In this document: piece after piece, positions 1 to 9,080 of the stretch
Numbering within the stretch: position 1 is the stretch's first letter
Layout of the letters: each line of letters starts with the position of its first letter
Translations under genes and position numbers: made by a program
Source of the DNA: Desulfobacteraceae bacterium
GTDB lineage: Bacteria > Desulfobacterota > Desulfobacteria > Desulfobacterales > Desulfobacteraceae
Direction: 5' to 3'
Assembly: GCA_016744295.1 (NCBI GenBank)
Contig: JADGEQ010000004.1
Location: forward strand, 62,001 to 126,000
Length of the DNA: 64,000 nt
The notes under the pieces: model-generated
Database searches by the model: none
The model's input: only the letters and a program-made list of their open reading frames with translations
Told to the model about the DNA's origin: nothing

Positions 1-1030
1 TGTATGTTTTCTGCTCCATCAATGCCTGTGCTATCTGGCCCGGAGCGACCTTTTCTTCTTCGACCAGCATTTCACCGATTTTTTTTCCGGGTTGTTTTTT
101 CTGGGACTCAAGGGTTTGGTCGAGGCTCGCCTGATCAACCACGCCACTTTTAACCAAAATTTCTCCCAACGGTTTTTTATCTTCCCTGCCCAACTCTTTT
201 TGGAGGGTTTGTAATTTGTTCCGTAACCCATTGATATTAATATCATGGTCCGGCTGCCGCACTCCTTTTTCGGCCCCTTGTTTTACCCGGTTCACCAGTT
301 GTTTGAGTATGTCAACGGATTCAAGAATGGCATCTGTGGCGACCTCATTGATTAAAAATTCATCGCTTCGGGCACTGTCCAGAAGGTTTTCCGTTGCATG
401 GGCAAGCTGGTTGATTTTTGTTAAGGACAAAAATCCGGCAACACCTTTGATGGTATGGAAGGGGCGGAAAATATTATTGATAATTTCCTTGTCAGCGGGG
501 TCCTGTTCAAGTTCAATCAAGTGGACCTCAATGTTGTCCAAATTTTCTTCTGCTTCTGCAACAAAATCGGTCATGATTTCCATGTCGTCATCTGATATGG
601 GTTCAAACTCTCCAGGGGGTTCTTCTTTGATTTCTGTTGTTTGAGTTTCTATTTCCGATTTTGCGGGTAGGTTGATATTCTCCTTTAAAATGGATGCATC
701 CAGAATCTGGATAACATCGGCAGTCTCAAAGATGAATTCAACCCCTTTTTTCATATGCCGATAAATGGCCCCAAGCAGGAGGAGGGCATCTTCAACCGGC
801 TTGAGATTTCCCATGCTTTCAAGGGTCATGTTTTCAACATAATTCAGGCAGGATTCGGTAACCTGATAAAAGGTATTGGATTCTGCCTTTTTTGCAGCTA
901 TTGATAGTTCGCCTAGAAGCATCAGCATACTGCCCAGATCCGGTGTATCCCCGGGACAAAACTCGGCGATTAAAACTGAAAAACGCTTTAACAGGCCAGC
1001 GATCTGTTCAAGGGTCTCTTTATTTTCCAA
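1..1030 (-). CDS. CheA-like chemotaxis histidine kinase, N-terminal part (runs off the window)
   Basis: The reading frame is open from 1030 to the window edge, giving about 343 residues without a stop. The start is taken as TTG because GGAGG lies 7 bases upstream; no ATG fits. Residues near 150-250 form an HPt phosphotransfer domain with the motif FHTIKGVAGF, where His192 would be phosphorylated as in CheA. The part after about residue 280 has two similar segments (LGEILVKSGVV and IGEMLVEEEKV) of the kind seen in type II/IV secretion ATPase N-termini. The dimerisation, ATPase and CheW-like domains would lie outside the window. CheA relays chemoreceptor signals to CheY. Confident for HPt; the CheA name rests on family knowledge. 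Confidence 0.75.
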   Translation of the reverse strand, partial: MENKETLEQIAGLLKRFSVLIAEFCPGDTPDLGSMLMLLGELSIAAKKAESNTFYQVTESCLNYVENMTLESMGNLKPVEDALLLLGAIYRHMKKGVEFIFETADVIQILDASILKENINLPAKSEIETQTTEIKEEPPGEFEPISDDDMEIMTDFVAEAEENLDNIEVHLIELEQDPADKEIINNIFRPFHTIKGVAGFLSLTKINQLAHATENLLDSARSDEFLINEVATDAILESVDILKQLVNRVKQGAEKGVRQPDHDININGLRNKLQTLQKELGREDKKPLGEILVKSGVVDQASLDQTLESQKKQPGKKIGEMLVEEEKVAPGQIAQALMEQKTY

Positions 1031-1177
1031 AATGTTTCCTCCAAATTGTGTTCCTAGGGCATCGTTAATCAGGACAGCACCGTTTGTCAAGAATTTTAAC
1101 CAATTGATTGGTTTCCGCTTTGGTCACATAATCCTCTGTCTGGACTTTGTTACATTAGGCAATCATCTGGGTATTGA

Positions 1178-1807
1178 TCAAGGCAATTTTTTTCTCCATT
1201 GCCGGGGGCTTATATAGGCGGTTCCCTGACGCCACATCCCTTTTTGAGACTGTTTCGCCAATTTTTCTGCTTGAAAATAGAGATCTGAATTGAATTCATT
1301 GGGCTGTTTCCCTCTGTACACTTCCGCCAGACCAGATCGAACGATTTCAAGGTTTACATTGGTTGAACCGACAAAAACTTCTGCCAATACCCGATTATAG
1401 CCACCGGTACCATATTGTTTTAAGCCAATTGTCTTTTCATGTATGAGCCGGCTCAGTTTTTGTTTTGCCTCTTGGCTGTAAGGTTGATTTTTTTGTTTTT
1501 TTTTGCCCAGCTCAGGGGTGTCAATACCCACCAGTCGTATTTTAAATTTCAGCCCAAATCCTTCTGCCTGGATTGTATCTCCATCAAATATTTTGGTGAC
1601 CTTGAATTGATGTCCCCTGGGAAGAATAAATTTATCTTCAAAGAGCTGCTGTGTTTCCCTATCTTGTGGCGGAGCAATGTTACTGAAGTGTTTAACGCCA
1701 TCGGGATCGGTCCAGGAATACATGAACCCGGATAATACAGCGCATGCAAGAAGCCCAGATAAAACCATACAGATTGTTTTAAAAACTGGAGACATGGATT
1801 GCTCCAT
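1178..1807 (-). CDS. secreted or membrane-anchored thermonuclease-family protein (DUF4124 + SNase)
   Basis: This 209-residue protein starts with one hydrophobic segment (about residues 10-30), a signal peptide or anchor. A short DUF4124-like segment follows (YSWTDPDGVKHFSN), then a staphylococcal-nuclease fold from about residue 65 to 195. The nuclease signature is visible: FDGDTIQ, IRLVGIDTPE and a later LAEVYRG. Family members cut DNA or RNA outside the cytoplasm using calcium, and the Asp and Glu of these motifs are the expected ligands. It stands alone between the CheA-like gene and the PEP-CTERM gene. Its substrate is unknown. Confidence 0.8.
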   Translation of the reverse strand: MEQSMSPVFKTICMVLSGLLACAVLSGFMYSWTDPDGVKHFSNIAPPQDRETQQLFEDKFILPRGHQFKVTKIFDGDTIQAEGFGLKFKIRLVGIDTPELGKKKQKNQPYSQEAKQKLSRLIHEKTIGLKQYGTGGYNRVLAEVFVGSTNVNLEIVRSGLAEVYRGKQPNEFNSDLYFQAEKLAKQSQKGMWRQGTAYISPRQWRKKLP

Positions 1808-1969
1808 TTTGGATCGATTTTTATTGAATATTTTTTGTCTGGATCTAGGTTACCTGGACCCGTTTTTCCGGGTCTGGTAAAAGTATAACCAAAACAGCTG
1901 AGACAGGCAAGTTAGTTTTGGTTTATTCAGTAATATGAAACTTGCAAACGGGTCTTCATTTCAGGCAAG

Positions 1970-2000
1970 AAAAAAACAGGGCCTTAAAAAAGACCCTGCC
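1970..2000 (-). terminator. Rho-independent terminator of the PEP-CTERM gene
   Basis: On the minus strand CAGGGTC and GGCCCTG form a 7-bp stem with one G-T pair, followed at once by six T residues. It lies about 25 bases after the stop codon of the PEP-CTERM gene. Confidence 0.65.
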
Positions 2001-2023
2001 ACAAATTGAGTATCAACCATATT

Positions 2024-2770
2024 TTAATTGTTTTTTTTACGGGCCACTCCTGCGATTCCCAACAGACCGAATCCGAGAAGAACCATGGTCCCAGGTTCTG
2101 GAACAGGGTTAACCGTCACAAATTTTCCCAGATTGTTACCCTGATGAAGATCTCCTGTGGGTGACAGACCAGGAGCTCTATAGGGTGCATCCCAGCAATT
2201 TACCCTACCCATTAACCAGAAACCACCGTTTTTTCCCATGTTTTCATCAATTGTAAAGGAGGCTAAGGCTCCAAGGCCTATAATATGCGCATAGAGAGCA
2301 TCGGATATATTTGAATTAGCGTCACCCATAAAACCGGTTATACTACCTTTCCCTTCGGTATCTATGGTATACGTTTTCGCATACTTTTTATTATCAGCAA
2401 CTGGATCACTATCATCCCTTTGGGGCTCATTTGATAAATATTTATCTATTTGGGTATATACAATTTCCTCATCTGGATCAAAGGCTCGACTATGATCAAT
2501 GTCGGCCCATGCTCGAAGTTGATCATAAGGATGCATACCAAAACCTGCAGTCCATACGGTAAATTGAAAATTGATTGTATCTCCAACAGATACAGCGTCA
2601 TTGCCCCAGTTGATTCCATCGGTTGACCATTTTATGTCTTCAAGCTGCTGCCATGTTGATGCACCATTAGAAGGTGCATCATAATCAGCGGGCAGAGAGT
2701 CTGCAAAAGAAGCAGATTGAAGGAAAGTACAAATTAAAAGACCCGCTAACAAAAATAACAATTTTTTCAC
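2024..2770 (-). CDS. PEP-CTERM sorting domain protein, exported
   Basis: The C-terminus carries a complete exosortase signal: VPEP motif, a hydrophobic helix (MVLLGFGLLGIAG) and a basic tail (ARKKNN). The N-terminus is a signal peptide (VKKLLFLLAGLLICTF). The start is set at GTG 2770 because TTAGGAG lies 7 bases upstream; an in-frame ATG at 2809 would put extra residues before the signal peptide and sits at the expected transcription start. The mature region of about 200 residues has no domain I recognise. PEP-CTERM proteins are processed by exosortase (EpsH) and go to the surface or matrix. No exosortase gene is in the window. A sigma-54 promoter precedes it. Confidence 0.85.
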   Translation of the reverse strand: MKKLLFLLAGLLICTFLQSASFADSLPADYDAPSNGASTWQQLEDIKWSTDGINWGNDAVSVGDTINFQFTVWTAGFGMHPYDQLRAWADIDHSRAFDPDEEIVYTQIDKYLSNEPQRDDSDPVADNKKYAKTYTIDTEGKGSITGFMGDANSNISDALYAHIIGLGALASFTIDENMGKNGGFWLMGRVNCWDAPYRAPGLSPTGDLHQGNNLGKFVTVNPVPEPGTMVLLGFGLLGIAGVARKKNN

Positions 2771-2818
2771 AATAAAACTCCTAATTAATTCCATTCTATT
2801 AAGCAACATGCAAGTCTT

Positions 2819-2834
2819 TGCAACATTGGTGCCA
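2819..2834 (-). promoter_or_regulatory. sigma-54 (RpoN) -24/-12 promoter of the PEP-CTERM gene
   Basis: The minus strand reads TGGCAC, five bases, TTGCA, an exact match to the sigma-54 consensus. It predicts transcription starting near 2809 and a leader of about 40 bases before the GTG start. PEP-CTERM genes are known to be under sigma-54 control with PrsR-type activators in many exosortase bacteria. Confidence 0.75.
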
Positions 2835-3064
2835 TCGTTAAGATCAATGTGGATTTAAATATAAATACTTAAATTTATTAGGAAATTTGAAATTTTTTAG
2901 GAAAAGTAAAATTGGGTTAACTTGGATTATAGGAGTTTTATTTCACATATATGAATAAAATGTACTAAAAAGAGAAGAAAAGTGGATCAATGGGGTTTGA
3001 CTTTTGAATAGCCATTCGTCCGGGGGCGGCCATGTTCATATGCACTCACCGAGGATGCTGTGGC

Positions 3065-3874
3065 CTATTTTTCCATTACCAGGCCGGACCAGTTCTTTTC
3101 ATCCCTCTGCCAGCGCAACCGAAAGCCGATTTTGGTGTAATGGGCTATCAAATCTTCTTTTTCCCATCGACGTACCCCAGACAGAATAATGATTCCCTTT
3201 GGGCCGAGACTGGTTTTGATAAGACCGGACAATTGCTTGAGAGTAGGATATCTTAAATTGGCACAGATGACGGAAAAGGTTTGCTTGCAAACCGGCATAT
3301 AATCTTCAATGACGCAGATTCGATGGGCGAGATGATTAACCGCTACATTTTCTTTGGCTTCGACCACGGCATTGGGGTCAATTTCCCAGGCTCGGCAGTG
3401 GGCCATTCCGGCAAGGCAGAGGGCAATGGCAAGCACACCGGATCCCGTGCCGATGTCTGCTCCCATTGAATTTGGGGTGATTGCAATGGCGGGGTTGGAA
3501 AGATATGTGGCATCGATGGCTTCAAGGCAGAGGCGGGTGGTGGGATGGTGGCCCGAACCAAAGGAAATCCCCTGTTCGATGAGAATATCGATATCATTGG
3601 GACCCGCCTGGCTTTCCCTTGCCAGAGGTTTGAGGAAAAAATGATCGGTAACCCGAACCGGCTGTAAAAAATTTTGGGTCACGTAGGTGGAACCGTAAAG
3701 GTCCTGGTAGGTCAATTCCTGTTCATTCACAAGGGCTTTGAGAATTTTTTTTGCCTGGAGAAAAGAGATGGACAGCCCAAGGGCAATTTTTTTTATATAG
3801 GCCCTGGCTGTCAATCTTTTTTCAGATTGGTACAGAATGTCCAGCACAAGATTCCGATTAAAGGGAATCATCAT
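3065..3874 (-). CDS. PrmA-like ribosomal protein L11 methyltransferase family protein
   Basis: The 269-residue protein has the PrmA signature FGSGHHPTTRLCLEA (about 105-120) and a class I SAM-binding loop (GADIGTGSGVLAIAL), followed by EIDPNAV. The usual catalytic NILA-type motif is replaced by NLRYPTL, so the true substrate may differ from L11. PrmA trimethylates ribosomal protein L11. The N-terminal 80 residues look like a helical or winged-helix domain rather than the standard substrate-binding domain. It is the last gene of the long rpmH transcription unit and starts two bases after the preceding stop codon. Confidence 0.7.
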   Translation of the reverse strand: MMIPFNRNLVLDILYQSEKRLTARAYIKKIALGLSISFLQAKKILKALVNEQELTYQDLYGSTYVTQNFLQPVRVTDHFFLKPLARESQAGPNDIDILIEQGISFGSGHHPTTRLCLEAIDATYLSNPAIAITPNSMGADIGTGSGVLAIALCLAGMAHCRAWEIDPNAVVEAKENVAVNHLAHRICVIEDYMPVCKQTFSVICANLRYPTLKQLSGLIKTSLGPKGIIILSGVRRWEKEDLIAHYTKIGFRLRWQRDEKNWSGLVMEK

Positions 3875-3876
3875 GG

Positions 3877-4230
3877 TTAAAGGGAGTCAAACCCCTCTTT
3901 TTTCAGCAAACCTTCATACCAGCATGCAAACTCAAACATGCCCCTGATTTTTTCCTCTTCGTTGATAATGCCCAGACACATTTCAAAGGCTCCCTGGGCA
4001 AAGGTGTTATTGTATTCATCATGGTCCACCTGGGCCAAAAATTCGCGGATTAATACCTGGGAGGTCCGTTTGGTTTTATCTTTCCGAATGTCTATTGGGT
4101 CTTTGGGTTCGGCAAAGGGATTCCATTTTTCATACCCTTTTTTGAGAATCTGGCGCTGGCCTCTTTTGCCCATGGCATCAAAGATGGCTTTTCTTTTCTC
4201 TTCAATTTCTTTTGGGGTGAAATTATCCAT
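3877..4230 (-). CDS. conserved hypothetical protein, 117 residues
   Basis: I do not recognise the family. The protein is charged and probably helical, with no signal peptide or membrane segment (begins MDNFTPKEIEEK, ends KKEGFDSL). The start at 4230 is favoured over the longer frame because GGAG lies 9 bases upstream and because it overlaps the previous gene by only 8 bases. It sits in the operon between a cysteine-cluster protein and a PrmA-like methyltransferase, so a role in protein or RNA modification is possible but unproven. Confidence 0.65.
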   Translation of the reverse strand: MDNFTPKEIEEKRKAIFDAMGKRGQRQILKKGYEKWNPFAEPKDPIDIRKDKTKRTSQVLIREFLAQVDHDEYNNTFAQGAFEMCLGIINEEEKIRGMFEFACWYEGLLKKEGFDSL

Positions 4231-4873
4231 TCTTTTTGACTCCGAGGTATGCTTCGTTAAAATCGGTGACCAGTGCCATGGAGACAGGAACCAGCATTTC
4301 ATGCATTTTGATGTTTTCAGAGTTGATATCTTTGATCAACTCTGCAGACAAAAGCTGGAGCTGGGAATAAATTTTATCCATATTCAAGGTGGGGTAGGGT
4401 TCTCCCTGGACAAAATTGGTTCGGCCGCAAATATGGCTGGAACCGGAAGTGGAGGTGGGGATTCCGTATACCCTGCAGGTGATGGGACGGTGTTCGTACA
4501 TTACACACAAATTGTTTTCTCCCAAAAGGGGGCAGCGAACCCTTTCCTGGGACATTTGCCCCACAATCTCCAACTGGTCGGCACCATTTTTTACCTGTTT
4601 ATAGGCCTTGCGTTTTAATTGCACCAGGGCCCGGTCTGTTTTGTCTGCAATTTCGATGATATCATTTTTATCTTTCCCGGAAAATGTTTTCAAAAATTTA
4701 TCTTTTATGTACAGGGCTTCAATAAGGGTTAAATCGAAAATTGCATAGCAGCAGTCACTGCATTTTTCCCGGCAGAACACTTCTTTGGGATATTCATTTT
4801 TGACCCGGTCAAAAACTGAATCCACAATGTGGACCAGGGCTTCATATTTTACAAAATGTGTTTTTAAGTTCAT
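4223..4873 (-). CDS. YkgJ-family cysteine cluster protein
   Basis: The 216-residue protein contains the CxxxCxxCC-type motif (CREKCSDCCYAIF, about residue 37) and a second group (CPLLGENNLCVMYEHRP and ITCRVYG) typical of the YkgJ/Fe-S-Zn cluster family (PF03692). Such proteins bind zinc or an iron-sulfur cluster, and their biochemical role is mostly unknown. It follows mnmE by 12 bases and overlaps the next small gene, so it belongs to the same transcript. Confidence 0.8.
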   Translation of the reverse strand: MNLKTHFVKYEALVHIVDSVFDRVKNEYPKEVFCREKCSDCCYAIFDLTLIEALYIKDKFLKTFSGKDKNDIIEIADKTDRALVQLKRKAYKQVKNGADQLEIVGQMSQERVRCPLLGENNLCVMYEHRPITCRVYGIPTSTSGSSHICGRTNFVQGEPYPTLNMDKIYSQLQLLSAELIKDINSENIKMHEMLVPVSMALVTDFNEAYLGVKKNG

Positions 4874-4885
4874 GGGGCTTGTCCT

Positions 4886-6337
4886 TTATTTTCCAATGCA
4901 AAAATTATTAAAAATAGTATCCAATATATCTATAGAGGCGGTTTCCCCGGTAATTGTTCCAAGAGAATCAATACTATTTTTTAGATCAATTGCAAGGGTT
5001 TCTTCTTCCTGTCCTCGGGCAAGGCCGATTTTCACGGATTCAAGAAAGGAGAGGGTTAGTTCCAAGGCTTTTTTATGCCTTAGGTTGGGTATTACTGCAG
5101 AGGTTTCCATGGAAAGATCCCGGATACAAATATCCACGATTTTCTTTTTTAATTGACCAATTCCCTGGTTGAGCAGGGCAGAAATTTCAATGACAGGTAT
5201 TTTGGCATAGGCAGGCGGTAACGAGGTCAGATCCATTTTGTCAGAATTTTCCTGGGCCAAATCAATTTTATTGATTACCAGAATAACTTTTTTGTCAGGA
5301 TTTCCATCCATATTTTTTTCTTGGTTTTTTGCCGAAGGAATCATTTTTTGAAATTCCTTATCGGAAAAAACAGATCCAGATTCTTTCATTAAAAGAATCA
5401 GATCAGCATCAATTATATGGTCCTTTGCCTTTTCAATTCCGATGATTTCAACCAGATCGTCTGTTTCATGAATACCGGCCGTATCAATGATGACAAATGG
5501 AATGCCGTCAATGTTTAATCCCTCTTCAATGGGATCTCTTGTGGTGCCCGGTATCGGGGTAACAATGGATTTATCCCGTTCTAATAATCTATTCATCAGG
5601 CTTGATTTGCCCACATTGGGTTCGCCGCCGATGGCGATCCTGATGCCGTCCCTCAGGAAGCAGGCATCATTGTGCTGTTGGATGAATTTTTGGCATTTTT
5701 CAATTACCTGGTCAAGCTGTTCTGCTTCGGACAGGGAGATTTCAAAGGTTTCCACCTCATCCGGGAAATCGATGGAGGCTTCCAAACGGGATAAAAAATT
5801 GATCAGGGGTTCCCGCAGCTGCTGGATCTGAAGTCTGAGTTCTCCAAGATTCTGGGAGGATGCAAACTTTAAGGAGCTGACGGATCTGGCATTGATGATA
5901 TCAGCAACGGCTTCTGCCTGTGTCAGGTCAATTCGCTGGTTCAAAAATGCCCGTTTTGTAAATTCACCGGGTTCTGAAAGCCTTGCTCCGGAGGAGATGG
6001 CAAGTTCCAGGATGCTTCTGAGAACAATGGTTCCCGAATGGGCCTGGATTTCGACCACATCCTCGGCGGTGTAGGAACGGGGTGCACGCATGGGAATCAT
6101 CAATACTTCATCCAGGACGCAGGGGTTGTCCAGATCTGTTTTGTCCAGAATAAATCCGTGGGTTACCCGATGGGAAACCAGCACGCAAGTGTTTTGGTCC
6201 GCCGTGTATTTCCCCGGCACCCGGGTTTTTGAAAAAAGTATGGAAGCAATTTCAAATGCCCGGGGGCCGGATATCCGTATGACACCAATACCGCCACTTC
6301 CATAGGGGGTTGCTATTGCGGCAATTGTATCATTCAT
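4886..6337 (-). CDS. mnmE: tRNA modification GTPase MnmE
   Basis: MnmE, with MnmG, makes the cmnm5 group on U34 of several tRNAs. The 483-residue protein has the N-terminal tetrahydrofolate-binding domain (starts MNDTIAAIATPYGSGGIGV), a helical region, a G domain with P-loop GEPNVGKSS, DTAGIHET switch and NKID specificity motif, and the invariant C-terminal FCIGK. Its ATG overlaps the jag stop codon as TAATG, so the two are translationally coupled. Length and order match the family. Confidence 0.97.
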   Translation of the reverse strand: MNDTIAAIATPYGSGGIGVIRISGPRAFEIASILFSKTRVPGKYTADQNTCVLVSHRVTHGFILDKTDLDNPCVLDEVLMIPMRAPRSYTAEDVVEIQAHSGTIVLRSILELAISSGARLSEPGEFTKRAFLNQRIDLTQAEAVADIINARSVSSLKFASSQNLGELRLQIQQLREPLINFLSRLEASIDFPDEVETFEISLSEAEQLDQVIEKCQKFIQQHNDACFLRDGIRIAIGGEPNVGKSSLMNRLLERDKSIVTPIPGTTRDPIEEGLNIDGIPFVIIDTAGIHETDDLVEIIGIEKAKDHIIDADLILLMKESGSVFSDKEFQKMIPSAKNQEKNMDGNPDKKVILVINKIDLAQENSDKMDLTSLPPAYAKIPVIEISALLNQGIGQLKKKIVDICIRDLSMETSAVIPNLRHKKALELTLSFLESVKIGLARGQEEETLAIDLKNSIDSLGTITGETASIDILDTIFNNFCIGK

Positions 6338-7296
6338 TATGTTTGTTTTCTAAGCCGCCGTTTTCCCCTGAAGGAATTTTTCTTTTTGGGAAAGATCACC
6401 AACCGTCTGTAATAGCCATCTCCCATGCTTTGGGTTCTGACCTGGGCATCATCCTTGAGGGCAAGGTGTACAATCCTTCGATCCTGGGCACTCATCTGGT
6501 TAATGGTGGTTGGGCGACCTGTCTTTTTTGCCTTTTCCGCCATTTTATAGGCCAAATGTTTAAGGTTGGTTTTCCGGGTTTCCATATACCCTTCTATATC
6601 CACCTTAACCCGAACCCGGGCCTCACTCTTTCGATTGATGATTTTATCTGTCAAAAACTGCATGGCATCCAGGGTCTGACCCTTGCGCCCTATGAGAATA
6701 CCGGAATTCCCCCCCATGATTCTTAGGGTGAGCCGGTCCTCCTCTGTGTCTGCTTCAATGGTGGCATCATCGGTGATCAGATTTGCCATCTGCTGCAATG
6801 CTTCCTTGCCCAGGTCAATGGACTCCTGGGTAACATCTACTGGTGGCGGGACATCCGCCTGTGGCGCATTTTCTTTTTTTGATTGGACAGCACGGGGCTC
6901 GGGTGTTAATTCCCATTTTCCATTGCTATCATCCTTTGTATCAGGGACAGGATCGACTGTCTGGGTCGCCGGGCTTGTTTTTGCAATTGGATCTGCAACT
7001 GGAGCTGGGTCCGGCACTGGTGCCGGCATTACATCTGCTTCCAGTCGGGTATCTTCTCCAAAGGCTTCATCCACAATGGATCTGATTCCTTCCCGCTCTT
7101 CAGCAGCTGCTTTATCTGTATCCGGAAGACTTGCCTTTATTCGGGCATCTCTTCGGCCAACAATTCCGAATATACCGGAGGCGCCTGCGGAAATAACTTT
7201 ATAGTCCAGCTTTCCCTTGGAAACGCCTAGGGCTGAGCAAGCGTTTTTAACAGCAGCGTCTACGTCTTTTCCGGTAAATTCCTGGGTTTCTTTCAT
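6337..7296 (-). CDS. jag: Jag/KhpB RNA-binding protein
   Basis: The 319-residue protein has an N-terminal Jag-N domain (about 1-50; EFTGKDVDAAVKNA), a low-complexity Pro/Ala/Asp linker, a KH domain around 170-240 (GGNSGILIGRKGQTLDAMQF) and a C-terminal R3H domain (RPTTINQMSAQDRRIVHLAL). Jag/KhpB binds RNA and affects cell division and envelope genes in Gram-positives; here it sits in the usual place between yidC and mnmE. A perfect AGGAGGT lies upstream of ATG 7296. Confidence 0.93.
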   Translation of the reverse strand: MKETQEFTGKDVDAAVKNACSALGVSKGKLDYKVISAGASGIFGIVGRRDARIKASLPDTDKAAAEEREGIRSIVDEAFGEDTRLEADVMPAPVPDPAPVADPIAKTSPATQTVDPVPDTKDDSNGKWELTPEPRAVQSKKENAPQADVPPPVDVTQESIDLGKEALQQMANLITDDATIEADTEEDRLTLRIMGGNSGILIGRKGQTLDAMQFLTDKIINRKSEARVRVKVDIEGYMETRKTNLKHLAYKMAEKAKKTGRPTTINQMSAQDRRIVHLALKDDAQVRTQSMGDGYYRRLVIFPKKKNSFRGKRRLRKQT

Positions 7297-7310
7297 ATGA
7301 CCTCCTGGTG

Positions 7311-9002
7311 TTAGGAAAATTTCTTTTGAGTATAGTACTGCTGGCCCATTGAAATGATATTATTAATAAACATGTACAAGACCAGTCCTGCCGGGAAGTT
7401 AATAAACAGCACGGTCATGAATATGGGCATCAGCATCATCATTTTTGCCTGCATGGGGTCTCCTGCCGTTGGTGTCATCTTTTGCTGAAGCAGGAAGGAT
7501 GCACCCATGAGGAGGGTGAGCACCGGAATCCCTGCGGGTGCGTCCATCATGGGAATGGAAAAATTAAAACTAAAGAGCCGGTCCGGTGCCGACAGGTCGG
7601 CAATCCAGCCGAAAAAGGGGGCGTGGCGAAGTTCAATGGCCTGGTATAACATGCGGTAAAGGGCAAAGAATATAGGCATTTGAACGAGCAATGGCAGGCA
7701 GCCTGAAGCCGGATTGACCTTATAGGTTTTATACAACCCCATCACTTCCTGATTCATCCGCTGTTTGTCATCTTTGTATTTTTCCCGTAATTTCATCATC
7801 AAGGGCTGTACTTTTTTCATCTCATTCATGGACTTATAGCTTTTTGTGCCCAGGGGCCAAAAGACAAGTTTGATGAGAATGGTCAGTAAAATGATGGCAA
7901 TACCATAGTTGGGGATGAAATCGTGAATCGTATTCATGGTGATCAAAAGCGGTTTGGCTATGATGTCAAACCAGCCGAAATTGATCGCTTTTGCCAACTT
8001 GTTATCATATGTGCTCAGGAGCTTATAGCTTTTGGGGCCCATATAATAGGTATAGTCGTACTGTCCTTGTTTGCCCGGATCCAGCCGGTCCATTTTCTGA
8101 ACAAACCGGTTGGTGGCAATATCATTGGCATAGGATAATTTTAGTGTGGCTTTAATCGCTTCTTTGGGCAGAACAGCGGTCATGAAGTATTGACTCGTGT
8201 AGCCGGCCCAGTCAATTGTGCCGTTAAAGGTGTCCTGGTCTTCAATATCATCCGGGGCAATATCTTGATATTTATCGTTGATAAATGCGATTGGCCCTTG
8301 AAAGGCAAAACGGGATTGTTTCTTGATCTCGTCATTATAAAATCCGGGCATGGAAATGACAATGGCGTCATTTACCGGCATGCCGGACCCGTTTTGAATA
8401 AGAATATTGCAATCGATCAAAAAGGAATCTGCCCGAAAGGTAAAGATCTTTTTTACGGAAATTCCCTGGGGGTTCATCCATGAAAAAACAATGGTTTTTT
8501 CACCCTGGTTCAGGCTGAGGGCGGAGGTGTCAATACCGGCGGAATAAACTGCATTGTCAAGACCCTGGATGGTTCCGCCTTCCATGTTAAAGGACAGGGT
8601 TCCGTTGACAAGTTGTTCCGGGACCAATTGCTTTAAAGGAGAGTCTTGCTGGTTTGTTTCTTTATAACCTTTTAGTGAAAAACTATTAACGGTTGCCATA
8701 TGTTCGGATATGGCAATTTCATACAATGGGGTGGACACTAAAATGGTCCGATAATCGGTCACCTCAGGTTTGGGCTGGTTGCTCTGGGCTGTCTGGTTCT
8801 GATTTCCGGTCCCTGATGTATAATCTGAAACATTGGGATTGTTTGCCGTGCCAGCCTGATTGTTTGATTGACCGGCTTCCCGATTCTGGACTTCCTGGGA
8901 TGGATTATTAAATTCAGGGGGTGCTGTAAAAAAATATTGGTAGCCCACAAGGACCACCACGGAAAGCACCACCGCTAATAATAATCTTTTTTGCTCATCC
9001 AT
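7311..9002 (-). CDS. yidC: membrane protein insertase YidC
   Basis: YidC inserts and folds inner-membrane proteins, alone or with SecYEG. The 563-residue Gram-negative form has TM1 at residues 6-22, an Asn/Gln-rich linker, the large periplasmic beta-domain (about 80-340) and the Oxa1-like core with five membrane segments (about 365-555), including PASGCLPLLVQMPIFFALY. GGAGAGAAA precedes the ATG. It follows yidD and precedes jag in the conserved order. Confidence 0.97.
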   Translation of the reverse strand: MDEQKRLLLAVVLSVVVLVGYQYFFTAPPEFNNPSQEVQNREAGQSNNQAGTANNPNVSDYTSGTGNQNQTAQSNQPKPEVTDYRTILVSTPLYEIAISEHMATVNSFSLKGYKETNQQDSPLKQLVPEQLVNGTLSFNMEGGTIQGLDNAVYSAGIDTSALSLNQGEKTIVFSWMNPQGISVKKIFTFRADSFLIDCNILIQNGSGMPVNDAIVISMPGFYNDEIKKQSRFAFQGPIAFINDKYQDIAPDDIEDQDTFNGTIDWAGYTSQYFMTAVLPKEAIKATLKLSYANDIATNRFVQKMDRLDPGKQGQYDYTYYMGPKSYKLLSTYDNKLAKAINFGWFDIIAKPLLITMNTIHDFIPNYGIAIILLTILIKLVFWPLGTKSYKSMNEMKKVQPLMMKLREKYKDDKQRMNQEVMGLYKTYKVNPASGCLPLLVQMPIFFALYRMLYQAIELRHAPFFGWIADLSAPDRLFSFNFSIPMMDAPAGIPVLTLLMGASFLLQQKMTPTAGDPMQAKMMMLMPIFMTVLFINFPAGLVLYMFINNIISMGQQYYTQKKFS

Positions 9003-9080
9003 TTTCTCTCCTAAAAACTTGAAAATTGTAAAGGATTTTCATAACAAAAAAGAGGAAAACAGTTGGGCGTTACGGAGTAA

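Noticed and set aside
1047-1110. TTGACA-N17-TAACGA as a promoter of the CheA-like gene
   Set aside because: The -10 matches poorly and the gene may be cotranscribed with an upstream gene.
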